From: Cyrtodaria siliqua
Lineage: Eukaryota > Mollusca > Bivalvia > Adapedonta > Hiatellidae
Assembly: GCA_037043455.1 (NCBI GenBank)
Contig: JAWPHD010001235.1
Span: 124,001 to 188,000, forward strand
DNA: 64,000 nucleotides
Direction of reading: 5' to 3'
The position numbers and the translations under genes were made by a program. Below, piece after piece: positions 34,660-45,438 of the stretch. The number at the start of each line of letters is the position of its first letter. Within the stretch, counting starts at the first letter, position 1. Under the pieces are notes generated by a model. It was not told the origin of the DNA, made no database searches, and saw nothing but the letters and a program-made list of their open reading frames with translations.

Positions 34660-35035
34660 ACATTAAAACTATATGCACAAATCTCCGGCCTTAATATAAA
34701 TTCTGACAAAACTTAAGTTATCTGGTTTGGATCGAAAAAAGGTAGCGACACAAAGTTATGCCTAGAATACAATTTATGTTGGGAAAAAGACAAATATGAA
34801 TTATGACCTTAAAATAGAGGAAATTAAAAGATTACTTGCATGTTGGTCTAAAAGAATACTTGATCCTTTGGGGTAAAAGGTGGTTCTAAAAAGCCTAGCT
34901 CTATCGAAACTTAATCATTTGATAATAGGAATCCCCAACCCATCAACTGATAAAATCAAACTTCTTCAAAATACTTTCTTTGGAATAATGCAAAAGATAA
35001 AATAAAACGAACCATTATAATACAAGACCATAAGT

Positions 35036-35037
<2 letters not shown>

Positions 35038-35070
<33 letters not shown>
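35038..35070 (+). repeat. Homopolymer G33 inside LINE coding relic
   Basis: Thirty-three consecutive G lie where the LINE protein should read ...GGLRLIDIEQF. The run has expanded from adjacent glycine codons, or reflects assembly error in a homopolymer. Confidence 0.9.
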
Positions 35071-36215
35071 CTAAGACTGATTGATATTGAACAATTTATG
35101 TCAGCTTTAAAAACTACTTGGACTCGCAGATTTTCAGACAGATAATAAATATGCTCAGTTAGTGAAAATAACATTTTCACAGATGTAGTTAATTTTGGTA
35201 ATGATTTTATAAAACGAAATTTATATAGAATACATAATCCGTTTTGGAGAGAAGTAGTTGCCTGTTATGAAATATTTACTGAATACGTGAAACCGAATTC
35301 ATGGCAGCAATTTCATGCTGTTAATTTATGGCATAATCCAGATATTAAGGTCAGAGGTTCAATCGTTTTCTTTAGAAGATGGTACGAAGGGGGAATGTTA
35401 TTAATCAATGACCTTTTAAACACAAATGGAAACCTTTACTCTTACAGAGAATTCAATAATCGATATGACATAAGGTCTAATATTTTATAATATGAAGGTC
35501 TTATTACTGCTATTAGAAACAACTTGGATAAATTGAGTATAACACATTTACCCAATAACAGTCCAAACCCATTACGCCCTCTTATCCTATCACTAATCGA
35601 AAAATATACTAAAGGCTGTAGATTCATTTGTGATCTATTGATTAAAACAAATATTTACCCCAAGACATGCATAAAATGAAAGAATGAAGTTTTAACAGTA
35701 CCTAACTATAATTTCGAAACAATTTACGCAATACCGTTTAAAATAACAAAAGATCCAAATTAATTTGGTTACAACATAGAATCAACCATAAAATTCTGCA
35801 ACTAACTTTTTACTAACAAACAAAAATGAACATTCTAGATAATAGTATGTGCAGCTTTTGCAATATTTCACCTGAAACCATACATCATTTGTTTTGGAAT
35901 TGTGAAGTTGTAAAAACAGTTTTGGTCATATCTTGCAGAATACATTAGAAATAAATGTAATAAAACTTTGACAATTTGGGAAGATACAGATATCTTATTT
36001 GGAAATAATAAATTTGATATCACTTTGAACAAAATATCATGCAAGCCAAACTGTTTATATATCAGCAAAAGATGCAAAAAGCAAAACCCATTACTAGATA
36101 TCTTTAAAAAAACTTATTATATCTTTATACAAAGTGGAAAAGTGGATAGCGTATAAAAATTTAAAAGTAAAACAATCTGAAGCCATGTGGAGTCGATATA
36201 TAAACATGGGTAAAA

Positions 36216-36768
36216 TAGATATATATAGACTTTTTATTAAACATGTCAAAGTTCAGGGACACCATAACGATCATCATAGTAAAACATGTCTACTTCTCAA
36301 CTTTTTTTTTAAGTTTGTATTTTTTTCCTGTCGTTATATATATGCTCCAGAAAATGTTGTGTATTATTGTTTCTCCCCACCCCTCCCCCACCGGAAAGAA
36401 AAGTAATCCATGCATATTCTGAAGGGTTTATTATTTCAATAGCATGATCATATAACAAAACAATACATACAGTGAGTGTGTAGATAATGAGATATGCTTG
36501 TACGTATGTGTGTATATCTGCAAAGGTGTATATACTTCAGAATATATTATTGATGCATGTATACAGATAATGGGTTGAATATTTAAACTTATTATACCTC
36601 ACTCAAAATTCTCTATGTAATTTCCCCATTCCCGATCAGTCAACAATTGGTAATGTTTCATGGTAATGTTTCATGGCATGAAACATTATCTCGTGCTTCT
36701 AAAAAAATAAAAATAAAAAATAAAAAATAATTGCTGATTAAATGAATTTTGATGTTTGGTATAATAAA
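36216..36768. other. LINE 3' region and AT-rich sequence
   Basis: Stop-dense sequence after the LINE C-terminus. A short palindrome, aatgtttcatg(gc)atgaaacatt, with one duplicated half, lies at about 36650-36688. It is followed by a (taaaaa)n run. Confidence 0.5.
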
Positions 36769-36912
36769 ATAAATATCACATCCCATGGAGGGTGATAGAA
36801 CATATTGTCAACCCTCGATGTGGTAATGTCCACCTCGGCTAAAGCCTCGGTGGACATTACCAATCTCGGGTTGACAATATGTTCTATCACCCTCCATGGG
36901 ATGTGATATTTA
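36769..36912. repeat. 144-bp near-perfect palindrome
   Basis: Outer arms ataaatatcacatcccatgg ... ggttgacaatatgttctatc are perfectly complementary for about 45 bp. Inner arms (ggtaatgtccacc / ggtggacattacc) close on a ctcggctaaagcctcgg centre. Few mismatches suggest recent origin. Confidence 0.9.
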
Positions 36913-37713
36913 TATAATAATATAGAATGTGAATATTTGAGAATATATGGATACTTGTCTATACATTATATAATGGTGAATATTTGAATTTATTACTTTT
37001 ACATACATATATGTGTTTGTATGTGTAGATGTGTATGTATATATGTGTATATGAGATATATAAAGGTGCATACTTGTAAATAAATTGATGCAAATCTATA
37101 AATAATAGTACATTTAAATATACTGACATACTGTTGACTCTACAGTAATCTATATTGCTAAATAATATCATTTTACCTTCCTATACCTTTATTTTAAATT
37201 TTAAAGATTAAGATACTGTATACATACGCTGAGTTAATTTTAAGGGAACACTTAGTTTAAAACTCACAGCGTCCTGTTGGCCTTCAATATGATTTACATA
37301 CGTTCAATCATTAAAGTTAAGTGTTTAACTAGTTCAAGGTACATGTAAATTGTTTTACGTATTACTAAATTTTGATAATAATGCATTAGTTGTATACTTG
37401 AAAATTTAGATAGAATGTGGAAGAGGGTTGAAATCTCAAGTTTTTGTTTGATCCTATGCAAGCGGTTCTAAAGTCAAAATGAGGCAGGATTAATAACCGA
37501 GATACTTATTTTAATGTTTGAATGTAACTCAAGTTCGCCATGTGTCTCTTTAACAAAATAGAATAAAACGCATGAGTGATTAATGAGTATGACACTTTGT
37601 TTGCAGTATATATGTAATTGTTATCAATATGTAAAATAAGATGTATCTACTCAGTTTGCATATGTAATGGATTCTTTAGAAAAATAAAATATAAAAAAAT
37701 AAAAACATCAAAA
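36913..37713. other. AT-rich non-coding interval, probable LINE tail at its end
   Basis: Contains tatgtgtatat-type simple sequence (36990-37060). It ends in an A-rich tail-like stretch (agaaaaataaaatataaaaa, about 37678-37710) directly before the GC-rich repeat copy 2. Confidence 0.5.
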
Positions 37714-37940
37714 AGGAATGATGATCTAACGGTGTATTTGATGCGCGAGAGCTCAAGAACATGATGCGCGACTCCAATGATCGGTGGTTGTCACCAAAAG
37801 CCTTCTATAAGGGTCGATGATTCGATGAATAACCTCCACCGAGGTTGTGGGGTAAGTTCCTCTAGTGAGGTCTGATGACGGGCCCACCACGTGTCGCGGG
37901 GGTTGTTGCTCCTATGAGAACCTGACCATGTTGTCCAGGT
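37714..37940 (+). repeat. GC-rich ~230-bp repeat, copy 2
   Basis: Direct-orientation match to 29275-29507 (gatgcgcgagagctca, ctccaccgaggttgtggggt, gtgtcgcggggg). Homology ends after cctgaccatgttgtcc. The sequence here continues into another GC-rich stretch to about 38040. Confidence 0.75.
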
Positions 37941-38059
37941 ACGGGGACCATCTCCACCGCTCGTTACGTTATGCGTTGAATCACCTAAAGGGCCTACAAT
38001 CCCTAAAGGCTTAGCTCCACTCCGGGAGGCTTGGGCTGTAATAATACATACTTTTAGAT

Positions 38060-38800
38060 GTCGGTTCATTAACATAACAATCTTCATTTATCACTATACA
38101 AACAAATCATTAACTAATAAATATATGTCAGCCACTCTCTAATTATGATGTGTAGCAATGTAGACGTATTCTACAACGCCACATGTATACGCATCGGCAT
38201 ATATACAAGTATATCATCTCACCGTTAACCAATGCACCTAATATACAACGTTATTAATTTAATCTTGTATTACAATTAATGATCGACTACAATAAGTATA
38301 TCTAATAAAGTTAACTTCAGACTCATATGCTAAGGTTGTATCAAGTTAATGTTTGAGAAACATATAAATGTTGACCGGATGTAGCAACATCACGAAACAA
38401 AATGGCGACGCCCATTGAATACAAATGTATAATAAAATTTCATAAAATGTATATACTGACCACATATTGCCTGTGAATTTCACCCCTTCAAACGACTGCT
38501 CCAATCAAAGCAACTTACAACATTCCCGGCCACGACTGGAACACAATTCACTTTAAAAACCCAACGTTCCACCCAAACCATCATTTCTCACCTTCATTCC
38601 GTGACAAATTTCAACAGACGCAATTTTCACGAAAGGACCCTTAATCAAGTTTGCCCTTTAGAGAGATAGATTGTAAAATACCTATAATTTTACATGCAAT
38701 AACGCATATATAAACTTATTGAACGGCCCTGCCGCAGCTCCAACAAAAACACTATGAAAATGCTCGCTTTTCCGTGGTACATGAATATATCATGCAACTC
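38060..38800. other. Non-coding interval
   Basis: No gene seen. An aaaatggcgacgccc motif at 38399 is YY1-like by eye but isolated. Confidence 0.4.
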
Positions 38801-38804
38801 AGGG

Positions 38805-39265
38805 TGCGTATTTCCGCTGACTATCGTATGTTTAATATGCTACTGCTAATCGAATGGTACAGGGCGACATTAGGCCTGTCCTTTTAGAAAGAAGGTTTAA
38901 ACAGCACTGAACACACCAATGGTTACCCCTTTAAAGTTTCATTATCGTCAGAATGCGCATTTGGCTCAAGCAGGTGAGCAAACTTAGGCTTTAAATGTTG
39001 CAATCATTTAACATTAAATACAGTACTGAACTGGCTCAATTTTTCAAAGAGGAACTTCAGCATTTATGAATTTCTTGTTACAACGTGTACTGTGATTAAA
39101 ACGTCTGCAACATCACAGTTGTGTCCTTTCTCTAACTAACTGCACTCTTTTTTTTACAAAACATCTTAGGATTTCCTTGGAATATATATGGAATTAAGTG
39201 TGCAGTATATGCAATATATAGCGGAAATACACACCCTGCGTATCTTTTTCCTTTCAGTATATTAA
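38805..39265. mobile_element. Decayed Tc1/mariner-like MITE, copy 2
   Basis: Shares catttatgaatttcttgtta, cgtgtactgtgattaaaacg and tttggctcaagca(g/t)gtgagc with the better-preserved copy at 56312-56781. The ends are worn (ggtgcgtatttccgc left; gcggaaatacacaccctgcg right) but still inverted. Confidence 0.7.
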
Positions 39266-39518
39266 TTCAACTTACTTTTTTTCTTCTGTAACGTTTCTGA
39301 CGGGCTGGTGATACTTTGTATCACTGTTTTCTTGTTTGACACTCTCATTGGGTCTATTTTGAACAAAACCTGTAATGTGTGGTTTTTCTACGAAGCTGAT
39401 AATATAGAAACTGTAACAAAACAATGTGCATAAGAATTCTATGTGTCAGAATATAATTTGTTTACGAAATGTTGTAAATGTCACACTATAAAAACAGGAA
39501 ACTGGAAATCTTGTTTAG

Positions 39519-39834
39519 TACTTATGTATCATATATGTATGGCTAATAGTTGTCACCATGAAACAGGAGTGAAGGACAATATCCCCTCCCCCTTATTAAA
39601 ATCTTATATGTTAACACTAATGTATGTAACAAAGATTCATTTTGATGTATTACGTAATAAATCTAAGTTAAATAAAATAAATAATTTATGTAATTCCATG
39701 TGTTAGTTGATTTTTCCATTACTCAGATTAATTCCATGAGGTTATTTTTTGTCCGTTTACGCCAATATGAACATGGGGGATTTTGTCCGGGGGTAGGGAT
39801 TTTGTCTGTATACCTGTATGGTCCTTTTCCAAAC
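39519..39834 (+). repeat. ~316-bp dispersed repeat with inverted GGACAAAATCCCC motif, copy 1
   Basis: Matches 47772-48091: gaaacaggagtg(a/t)aggaca, cccttattaaaatctt, ccaatatga...ggggattttgt. The inner pair ggacaa(a)atcccc / ggggattttgtcc is inverted. It is cut on the right by the Penelope fragment starting at 39835. Confidence 0.7.
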
Positions 39835-41170
39835 GAGTTAAAAAGTTTATCAAAAGAGGTTATGACCCTATCATTTTGCAACATACTGCATGCTTGGTGG
39901 TGGACCCTTTTACAGTTCGCCACTATGCTTTCCTCTTTAATTGTACGATGACCGGACAGGCTGTGGACCCTATGATGACGCCTACCTAAAGCCCATTGGG
40001 ACGGTGGCGTTTGATATTTGTCTATGATCTTTCTTGTCGTGCCCTTAATGGTTTATTCTCTTGTTGCTCTGGCTTCTACCAAGTCATTGAGTACCTTCAT
40101 TGTTGCTTTTTAGACTATTGTTTTTTTGTATTATATTTACACGAGCATGTTTGTGTTTTACTTATATTGTCTATTGATCTTAAAGCACGTCAACTCAACA
40201 AAGCTAATATTTCTGATAAGGTCGCGTCTTCTCTATAATTTAAACTGAGAAATAATAAGCAAAATCTGTGACAAAAGAGAGATGATGCTAATTTTGACAT
40301 TGTGTTAATTATCCCCACTTATACGGTGATGTTCCCGAGCAACTTCTTATGGAGTCTGTGTTTCTCGTCTTATTTGTTATACACCCGCTTTCACAAAGTG
40401 AAGTGGTGGCTATATAGGAATCCCGTAACTATTTTTCTCGTCGCGTCGCTTCCCGTAACACATTTTCATTACTTGAAATTTCTCACCCCTTTGAATGGGT
40501 TGTTCCCAAACTTCATATAAACATAACAACTGGTGACCTTATGCCCCTCTACATCACCCATTGTTGATTGCCTAATTTATTACAGAATTGTGGCCCTGTC
40601 TTTAACTTAAAATTTAAGCGGGAGTATTCATCACCTCCAATGATAGTTATAGTTTATTACAGACTTATGACTATTTGTTTGACTTAGAATGTATTCATCA
40701 CCTTCCGTACTAGTTCTAGTTTATTACAGACTTACGGCCCTTTGTTTGACTTCTAGGCTATTGTTTTTTTTGTATTATATTTACACGAGCATATTTGTGT
40801 TTTACTTATATTGCCTATTGATGCTGCCTTGTTGGTTAGAGATTAGATCATGGCGTGGATTTCTTTATTTACTCTGTCCTGTTTTAATAGGATGACAGAA
40901 GGGTAAGTGTGAGGTTTGGTTCACCCTAGAACCGGTTTAAACCCCCAGTGGCCTACTTTGCCACTGACCGTTCCAAGGCTGTATCCCTATTGTCAACCCT
41001 TTTGTGTTTGGGATGTCGTTTGCTTTTATTATTACTTTTGCCTTCTTGTTTGCAAGTTTGTTTCTGTGTTTTATGGTTGACTGTCCTCCTTGAATGATAC
41101 TTTCCCTGTCCGATCTTTTTATATTTCTTTGACCATACTGTTGTTATCTGATCTTGACTGAACTTTGTCA
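39835..41170 (+). pseudogene. Composite of Penelope-like fragments
   Basis: 39835-40180 gives the extreme C-terminus (KKFIKRGYDPII) plus the 3' non-coding region. At about 40185 it switches to an internal RT piece (QLNKANISDKVASS, then YDKRDD-like) reaching about 40400. A stretch with a ~90-bp tandem repeat (tttattacaga.ttatg) follows at 40560-40745. At about 40755 the 3' region appears again (ctaggctattgtttttt ... gttgactgtcctccttgaat). So the same 3' end occurs twice in direct orientation with RT sequence between, as in a collapsed head-to-tail tandem. Confidence 0.8.
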
Positions 41171-41279
41171 GAATTTTAATAATAATAAAACATCGGACTC
41201 GTTTGAAAATCAGCCATATCTGACTCCCACCCATCCTTATCTCCTAGGCCCCCTACTCATCATCCTCCTACATGTTTTA

Positions 41280-41900
41280 AATATTTCATGAAGTTATCTC
41301 TGTCAGAGAAGAAAGTGGGACATTTCTCAAAGTATCCATGTCAGAGTAGAAACATCAGATTTAACTTATGGCCCTTGATGTATTGAAAATGCTATTTTTA
41401 CTTTGATAAATCTGTAGCTGCTTCAGCTTTCATTTGATCTTTATCAAACTTGTTTAGAATGTTAACATAAATACAAAACCTCGGTCAAGTTTGAAAAACA
41501 GCCATGTCCAACTCTCGTCCATCCATATCCATATCCATTTCCAATTCCCCCCCCCCCCCCCCCCTCCCCTTTTTAGCTTTACTGAGTTGTCCGTCGTCCG
41601 TCGTTAACTTTTGTATCGTTAAGACAATAGGGCCTTCATTTTTCATCCAAACTTTACCAGATCGGTCGGACAAGTTCGAAAACCAGCCAGATCGGACCAC
41701 TAACAGCGGAGTTATGGCCCTGGATTTATTGAAAAATGCAAAACATTTCTTGTGAGCACTCTAGCGCCTTCATTTTGTATTCGATCTTTCCCAAACTTGA
41801 CCAGATTGTTGTTATCAATGAAAGATCGGACGAGTTTGAAAACCAGCCAGATCGAACCAGTTAAACCGGAGTTATGGCCCTTTTTCAATATTTGGTACAC
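41280..41900 (+). repeat. Degenerate repeat with paired ~150-bp units
   Basis: The block gtttgaaaaccagccagatcg ... ggagttatggccct occurs at about 41676 and 41838, with a diverged form at 41195-41240 and 41490. A poly-C run lies at 41549-41570. This is the 'gagttatggccct' type of intergenic repeat seen in bivalves; no coding role. Confidence 0.6.
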
Positions 41901-42119
41901 TGGAAACCACAGGGGTCATGGGTTCAAATCTCACTGGAGGCATTTTTTCTTAAGAAACCTTGGTTCATGGGTTCATTATTATTAAAAAAAAAAAATTAAT
42001 TTATTTATTCATTTGTTGTTGTTTTTATTGATTTTTTATTTTGATTTTTAAAAAAAATATAAGAAACCTTGGTTCTTTTTTCTTTAATTGGGAGCTTAGG
42101 GGCCCTTGTTGGATCAGTT

Positions 42120-42905
42120 TTACATAGAGGTATAAGGAAGAACTTCAAAAACCTTCTTCTCTGAAACTACAAGAGATAAAGGTTTTATATTTGTTATTAT
42201 AAGCTTATGGATCCTCTATCAACTTTGTTCAAATGGTGACCCTGGGGTCAAATTTGGCCCTGCCCCAGCGGTCACAGTTTTACATAAGGAAAAACTTCAA
42301 ATATCTTCTTCTCTGAAACTGTAAAAGCCAAAGGTTTAATATTGTGTATTTACCAGAGCATTCAAATGGTGGCGCTGGGGTCAAATTTGGCCCCGCCCCA
42401 GGGGTCACAGTTTTACATAGGCTTATATATAGGGAAACATTTTAAACATCTTCTTTTCTGAAACTACAAGAGTCAAATGTTTAATATTTTGTATTTACAC
42501 TGAGCGTATGGTCCTCTACCAAGTTTGTTTGAATGGTGAACTTGAATTCAAATTTAGCCCCACCCCAGGGGTCACATGTTTCACATAGAGTTACACAGGG
42601 AAAAACTTTTACAAAAATCTTCTTCTCTGAAACTACAAGAGCCAGAGGTTTAATATTTTTGTATTTACCATCGGCTTATGGTCGTCTACCAAGTTTGCTC
42701 AAATGGTGACACTGGAGTCAAATTTGGCCCTGTCCCGTGGTCACATGTTCTACATAGATTTATATAGGGACAACGTTAAAAATTATTCTTCTCTGACATT
42801 ACAAGAGCAAACGGTTTGATATTTTATATTTACTCTGAGCTTATGGTCCTCTACCAACTTTGTTCAAATGGTGACCCTGGGGTGAAATTTGACCCGCCCC
42901 TGTGT
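42120..42905 (+). repeat. Degenerate ~145-170-bp tandem array, five units
   Basis: cttcttctctgaaac or variants recur at about 42153, 42305, 42450, 42619 and 42786. Each is followed by caagag, gtttaatatt and cctctaccaa-tttgttcaaatggtga. Confidence 0.75.
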
Positions 42906-43075
42906 CACATGTCAAACTTGGTTTGATTGTTTATATTAACTAAAGTTTGATTTGTTTTAAAGCTAACCAAACTTGAGCCAAATACATCCACCCCCCTACA
43001 TTTTGTTAACTGAAGACACTTTATAAAAACAACTAGTTTGATACTGCCATATCTGACACACAATCTTTCTATCAC

Positions 43076-43125
43076 CGCCCCCCCCCCCTCCCACCACCAC
43101 CACCACCACCCACCCCACCATAGAC
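43076..43125 (+). repeat. Poly-C and (CCA)n low-complexity tract
   Basis: A C run at about 43078-43088 is followed by (cca)n to about 43125. Confidence 0.85.
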
Positions 43126-43329
43126 ACCATATAGAAAGTAGAGCGATGCAGGCCCTCTTGGGCCTCTTGTTATATGATTACATTACTTTCCTATCTTAAT
43201 TTAAGTTATCTCGGTCGGTCATGCAATAAAGTGGACTGAATTAAAAAGAAAACCAAATCTAGAAATAGCAGAGTTATGAATTTGAATTATTTATCTGTTT
43301 TTTACTTTGTTTATTGAGCAAACATTGTT

Positions 43330-44035
43330 AATTTCAAAAAGTGTCACCAGTTAAGGAGCAACAGTGTTACTGACATGGTCTGGCTGTTTACAGAACTTGA
43401 TTGAGACACTTCGGCCATAAGCATTGTAATGTTTTGTTAAATATCAATTATAATAATTCAAGTAATTGACCAGACATTGTCAATTTTAACAGTTTTCACC
43501 AATATAGGGGATATAACTCCGGGGTTACTGTTGCGATCGGGCTGGTTATTACCGGCCAGATAAATTCTGGATTACTGGTGCGATTTATGGTTACCGGTGC
43601 GACCTGGCTGGTTATCGAGCTCGACCCAGATCAGTATGTTGGCCTTGTATAATGGATATTGGTACAATCTGACTGATTATCAAACTTGACCGAGATACTT
43701 TGCCCATCAGAATTTGATTACCTATGGATTAGAATTACAAAAGTTATTGAGCAGACACTAAATGTGTCTTTTTTAAATTGGTTGATCTTTGACCTACTTT
43801 ATGACCGTATATGGCCTTAATGGCAATTGGCATCCGGCTCTGCGGTGTTCGGGACACTCCAATAAATATCATGGTATCAATGAACAATTCTGCTAAAAAT
43901 GCCATCAACTCGAAAAACAAGCGCTTTCAACAATTTTCACCAATTAAGGGGCAATAACTACAAGGATACTGGTGCAATCTGACTGGTTATCGAACTTGAC
44001 TGAACTACTTTGCCCATCAGTATTATGTCAGGTGT
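43330..44035 (+). repeat. Degenerate repeat of ggttatc-gaacttgac type
   Basis: The phrase 'ctggttatcgaacttgac(c/t)ga' and 'actttgcccatcag' recurs at about 43610, 43670 and 43985, together with accaat-taggggcaataact at about 43498 and 43940. Several rounds of decayed duplication; non-coding. Confidence 0.6.
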
Positions 44036-44214
44036 GAAATTCTTTTTCAAGTATTTCGAGAATTAATCCAAATTCGGGCTAATCTGGGATTACGATATGG
44101 CGTGAAAAAAAACACATGAAAACGAATATAGGGAAATTAGTTTTAAGTACATATTCCAATTTCTGCGATTTTTATTTAAATTTGAATTTTCACCTCAGTT
44201 GGCATTATACTTCC

Positions 44215-44215
44215 A

Positions 44216-44247
<32 letters not shown>

Positions 44248-44361
44248 CAAGACCACACCTATTTTACTGAACGCAGTATCTCAGTCCGGCGATTTGTCTA
44301 GATTTTTGCAACGCTTGTAATGTTTGTATTTACAATCAAGCGTCGGAGATGATCAAGACTA
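44215..44361 (+). repeat. (ACT)n(GCT)n microsatellite and a TIR end of the CTAGATCATC family
   Basis: 44215-44247 is a compound trinucleotide run (act)n then (gct)n. At 44335-44361 caagcgtcggagatgatcaa with gact matches, in inverse orientation, the left end of the elements at 52437 and 52736. Confidence 0.7.
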
Positions 44362-45220
44362 TTGCTCAGTATGAAAACTAGACTGCTTCACTGCGCATGT
44401 ACCGTTTCACTAATACAAGAGACAGTCAAACACCGATTTATTTGTTGTAAATTACGGTTAAATAAAGCGCATTCCAACCACGTCCGATCTACGTTCTATA
44501 AAAACATATACATGTATTGGGATTTCACTCAATATTGTTTACATAATGCAGACGCGTCAATTACATAAGGGATGTAAGGTGGCGGGATACTGTGAAAATG
44601 GCTACGCCTATAAAACAAGCAGGTAAACATAATGGCGGACTTCTACAGCCGTTTCAATCGTGAACGCTCGGCCAATCCCGTCATTCCTCGGGATCCCGCC
44701 TCGTGTGTATCAAGGCCCTTCGGTATGTTCAAAATATTGACATTATGTTAGCCGGAAGGCAACGGCACAGAAAATAGTGCACTGTTGCTATGTAAACAAT
44801 GGCCACTAGCCATACGTGTTGATGTATAATTTGCGTTGAGTGTTTGTTTTTTACAATGCAGATGAAGGCTTTATCACTGCTTTCATGTAAATAAACTATT
44901 GATGGAGCAATCGGCTGAATAGCATTGCAACATTTGGATGATAACTTTGATTTTGAATGCAGATTTGTTTTGGCGGTTTTGGCGGAATCTAAGGCGCGAT
45001 GACATAACCAATATGGAGACCTGTGTATTACATTCGAGTAATGCTGCGAAACAGTGTACGAGATGTTGCGAATGCAGTCGTTTATATTTAAACGCTGTGT
45101 AGCAGTCTATAGGAAAACATCAAATAACACCGGGAACGCGCACCTGTTTGGGTGGTTTAATTTGCGGGATCCCTACGGTTTTTGACGTGATTTGCGGCGC
45201 GATCCTAAAAATGTTGTTTT
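44362..45220. other. Non-coding interval, relatively GC-rich centre
   Basis: No gene. 44570-44720 is locally GC-rich (ggtggcgggatac, cgggatcccgcc) and includes ataatggcggac, a YY1-like word. A promoter or CpG-rich remnant is possible but unsupported. Confidence 0.4.
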
Positions 45221-45438
45221 TGTGTGTTTGTTTGTATGATGTTTTACGTCATTTTCAACACATGTAAGGTTATATATGACGGTCGATTTTTTTGTGATGG
45301 TGGCAGACTACTCACTTTTCCTGGGTAGAACCAGTACTGTACCGCCATCCGTAAGAATCGACACTTCTCCACTTACAAGTCGAGCCCCCAGTAGGATTCG
45401 AACCCGCAGCGGTGAGAGGCGAGAAGGTTTACAACCAA
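45221..45438 (-). mobile_element. tRNA-derived SINE, copy 2 (5'-truncated)
   Basis: Minus-strand copy of the 12868-13093 SINE: it begins at ggttgtaaaccttctcgcct, keeps the B box (GGTTCGAATCC; 45385-45400) and ends in an (acaa)-type tail at 45221-45236. It shares with copy 3 a 'cac-aaaaaaatcgaccgtcatatataacctta'-type segment that copy 1 lacks. Confidence 0.8.

Larger units (their letters stand above)
32170..36215 (+). pseudogene. L1/Tx1-like LINE ORF2, decayed and multiply interrupted
   Basis: This is a retrotransposon endonuclease/reverse transcriptase. It starts at SMNVQGLGH (32178). The endonuclease includes TLINVYAPNRDNPSFF (about 32332) and VVTGDFNLILNPD (32422), then FFLIADTLYIDLDDAKILPG and YRTDHTM (about 32610). 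After a linker the RT reads NWRPISLLNVSYKIASASIA (33990), AFLSGRFMGTNIRLLYDIL, LLMIDFVTAFETVSW (34190), then the catalytic QYADDTSLTLDGS (34487). The C-terminal region includes LRLIDIEQFMSALKTTWTRR (35070), FFRRWYEGGMLLINDLLN and, near 36134, VEKWIAYKNLKVKQSEAMW. Many frameshifts and stops occur. Insertions sit at 33268-33648 and 34568-34659, and a G33 run at 35038-35070. A-rich, 3'-tail-like sequence ends near 37712. Confidence 0.9.

Noticed and set aside
38399..38413. YY1-like ATGGCG words (also 44634)
   Set aside because: Isolated short words with no downstream gene; not enough to call a promoter.
39700..40238. Overlapping frames (MLVDFSITQ..., MSGGRDFVC..., MGRWRLIFV...)
   Set aside because: They lie across the junction of a dispersed repeat and the Penelope 3' non-coding region; the same frames in other copies are disrupted.
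41905..41945. B-box-like GGGTTCAAATCTC
   Set aside because: No A box at tRNA spacing upstream; could be a SINE scrap but not supportable as a feature.
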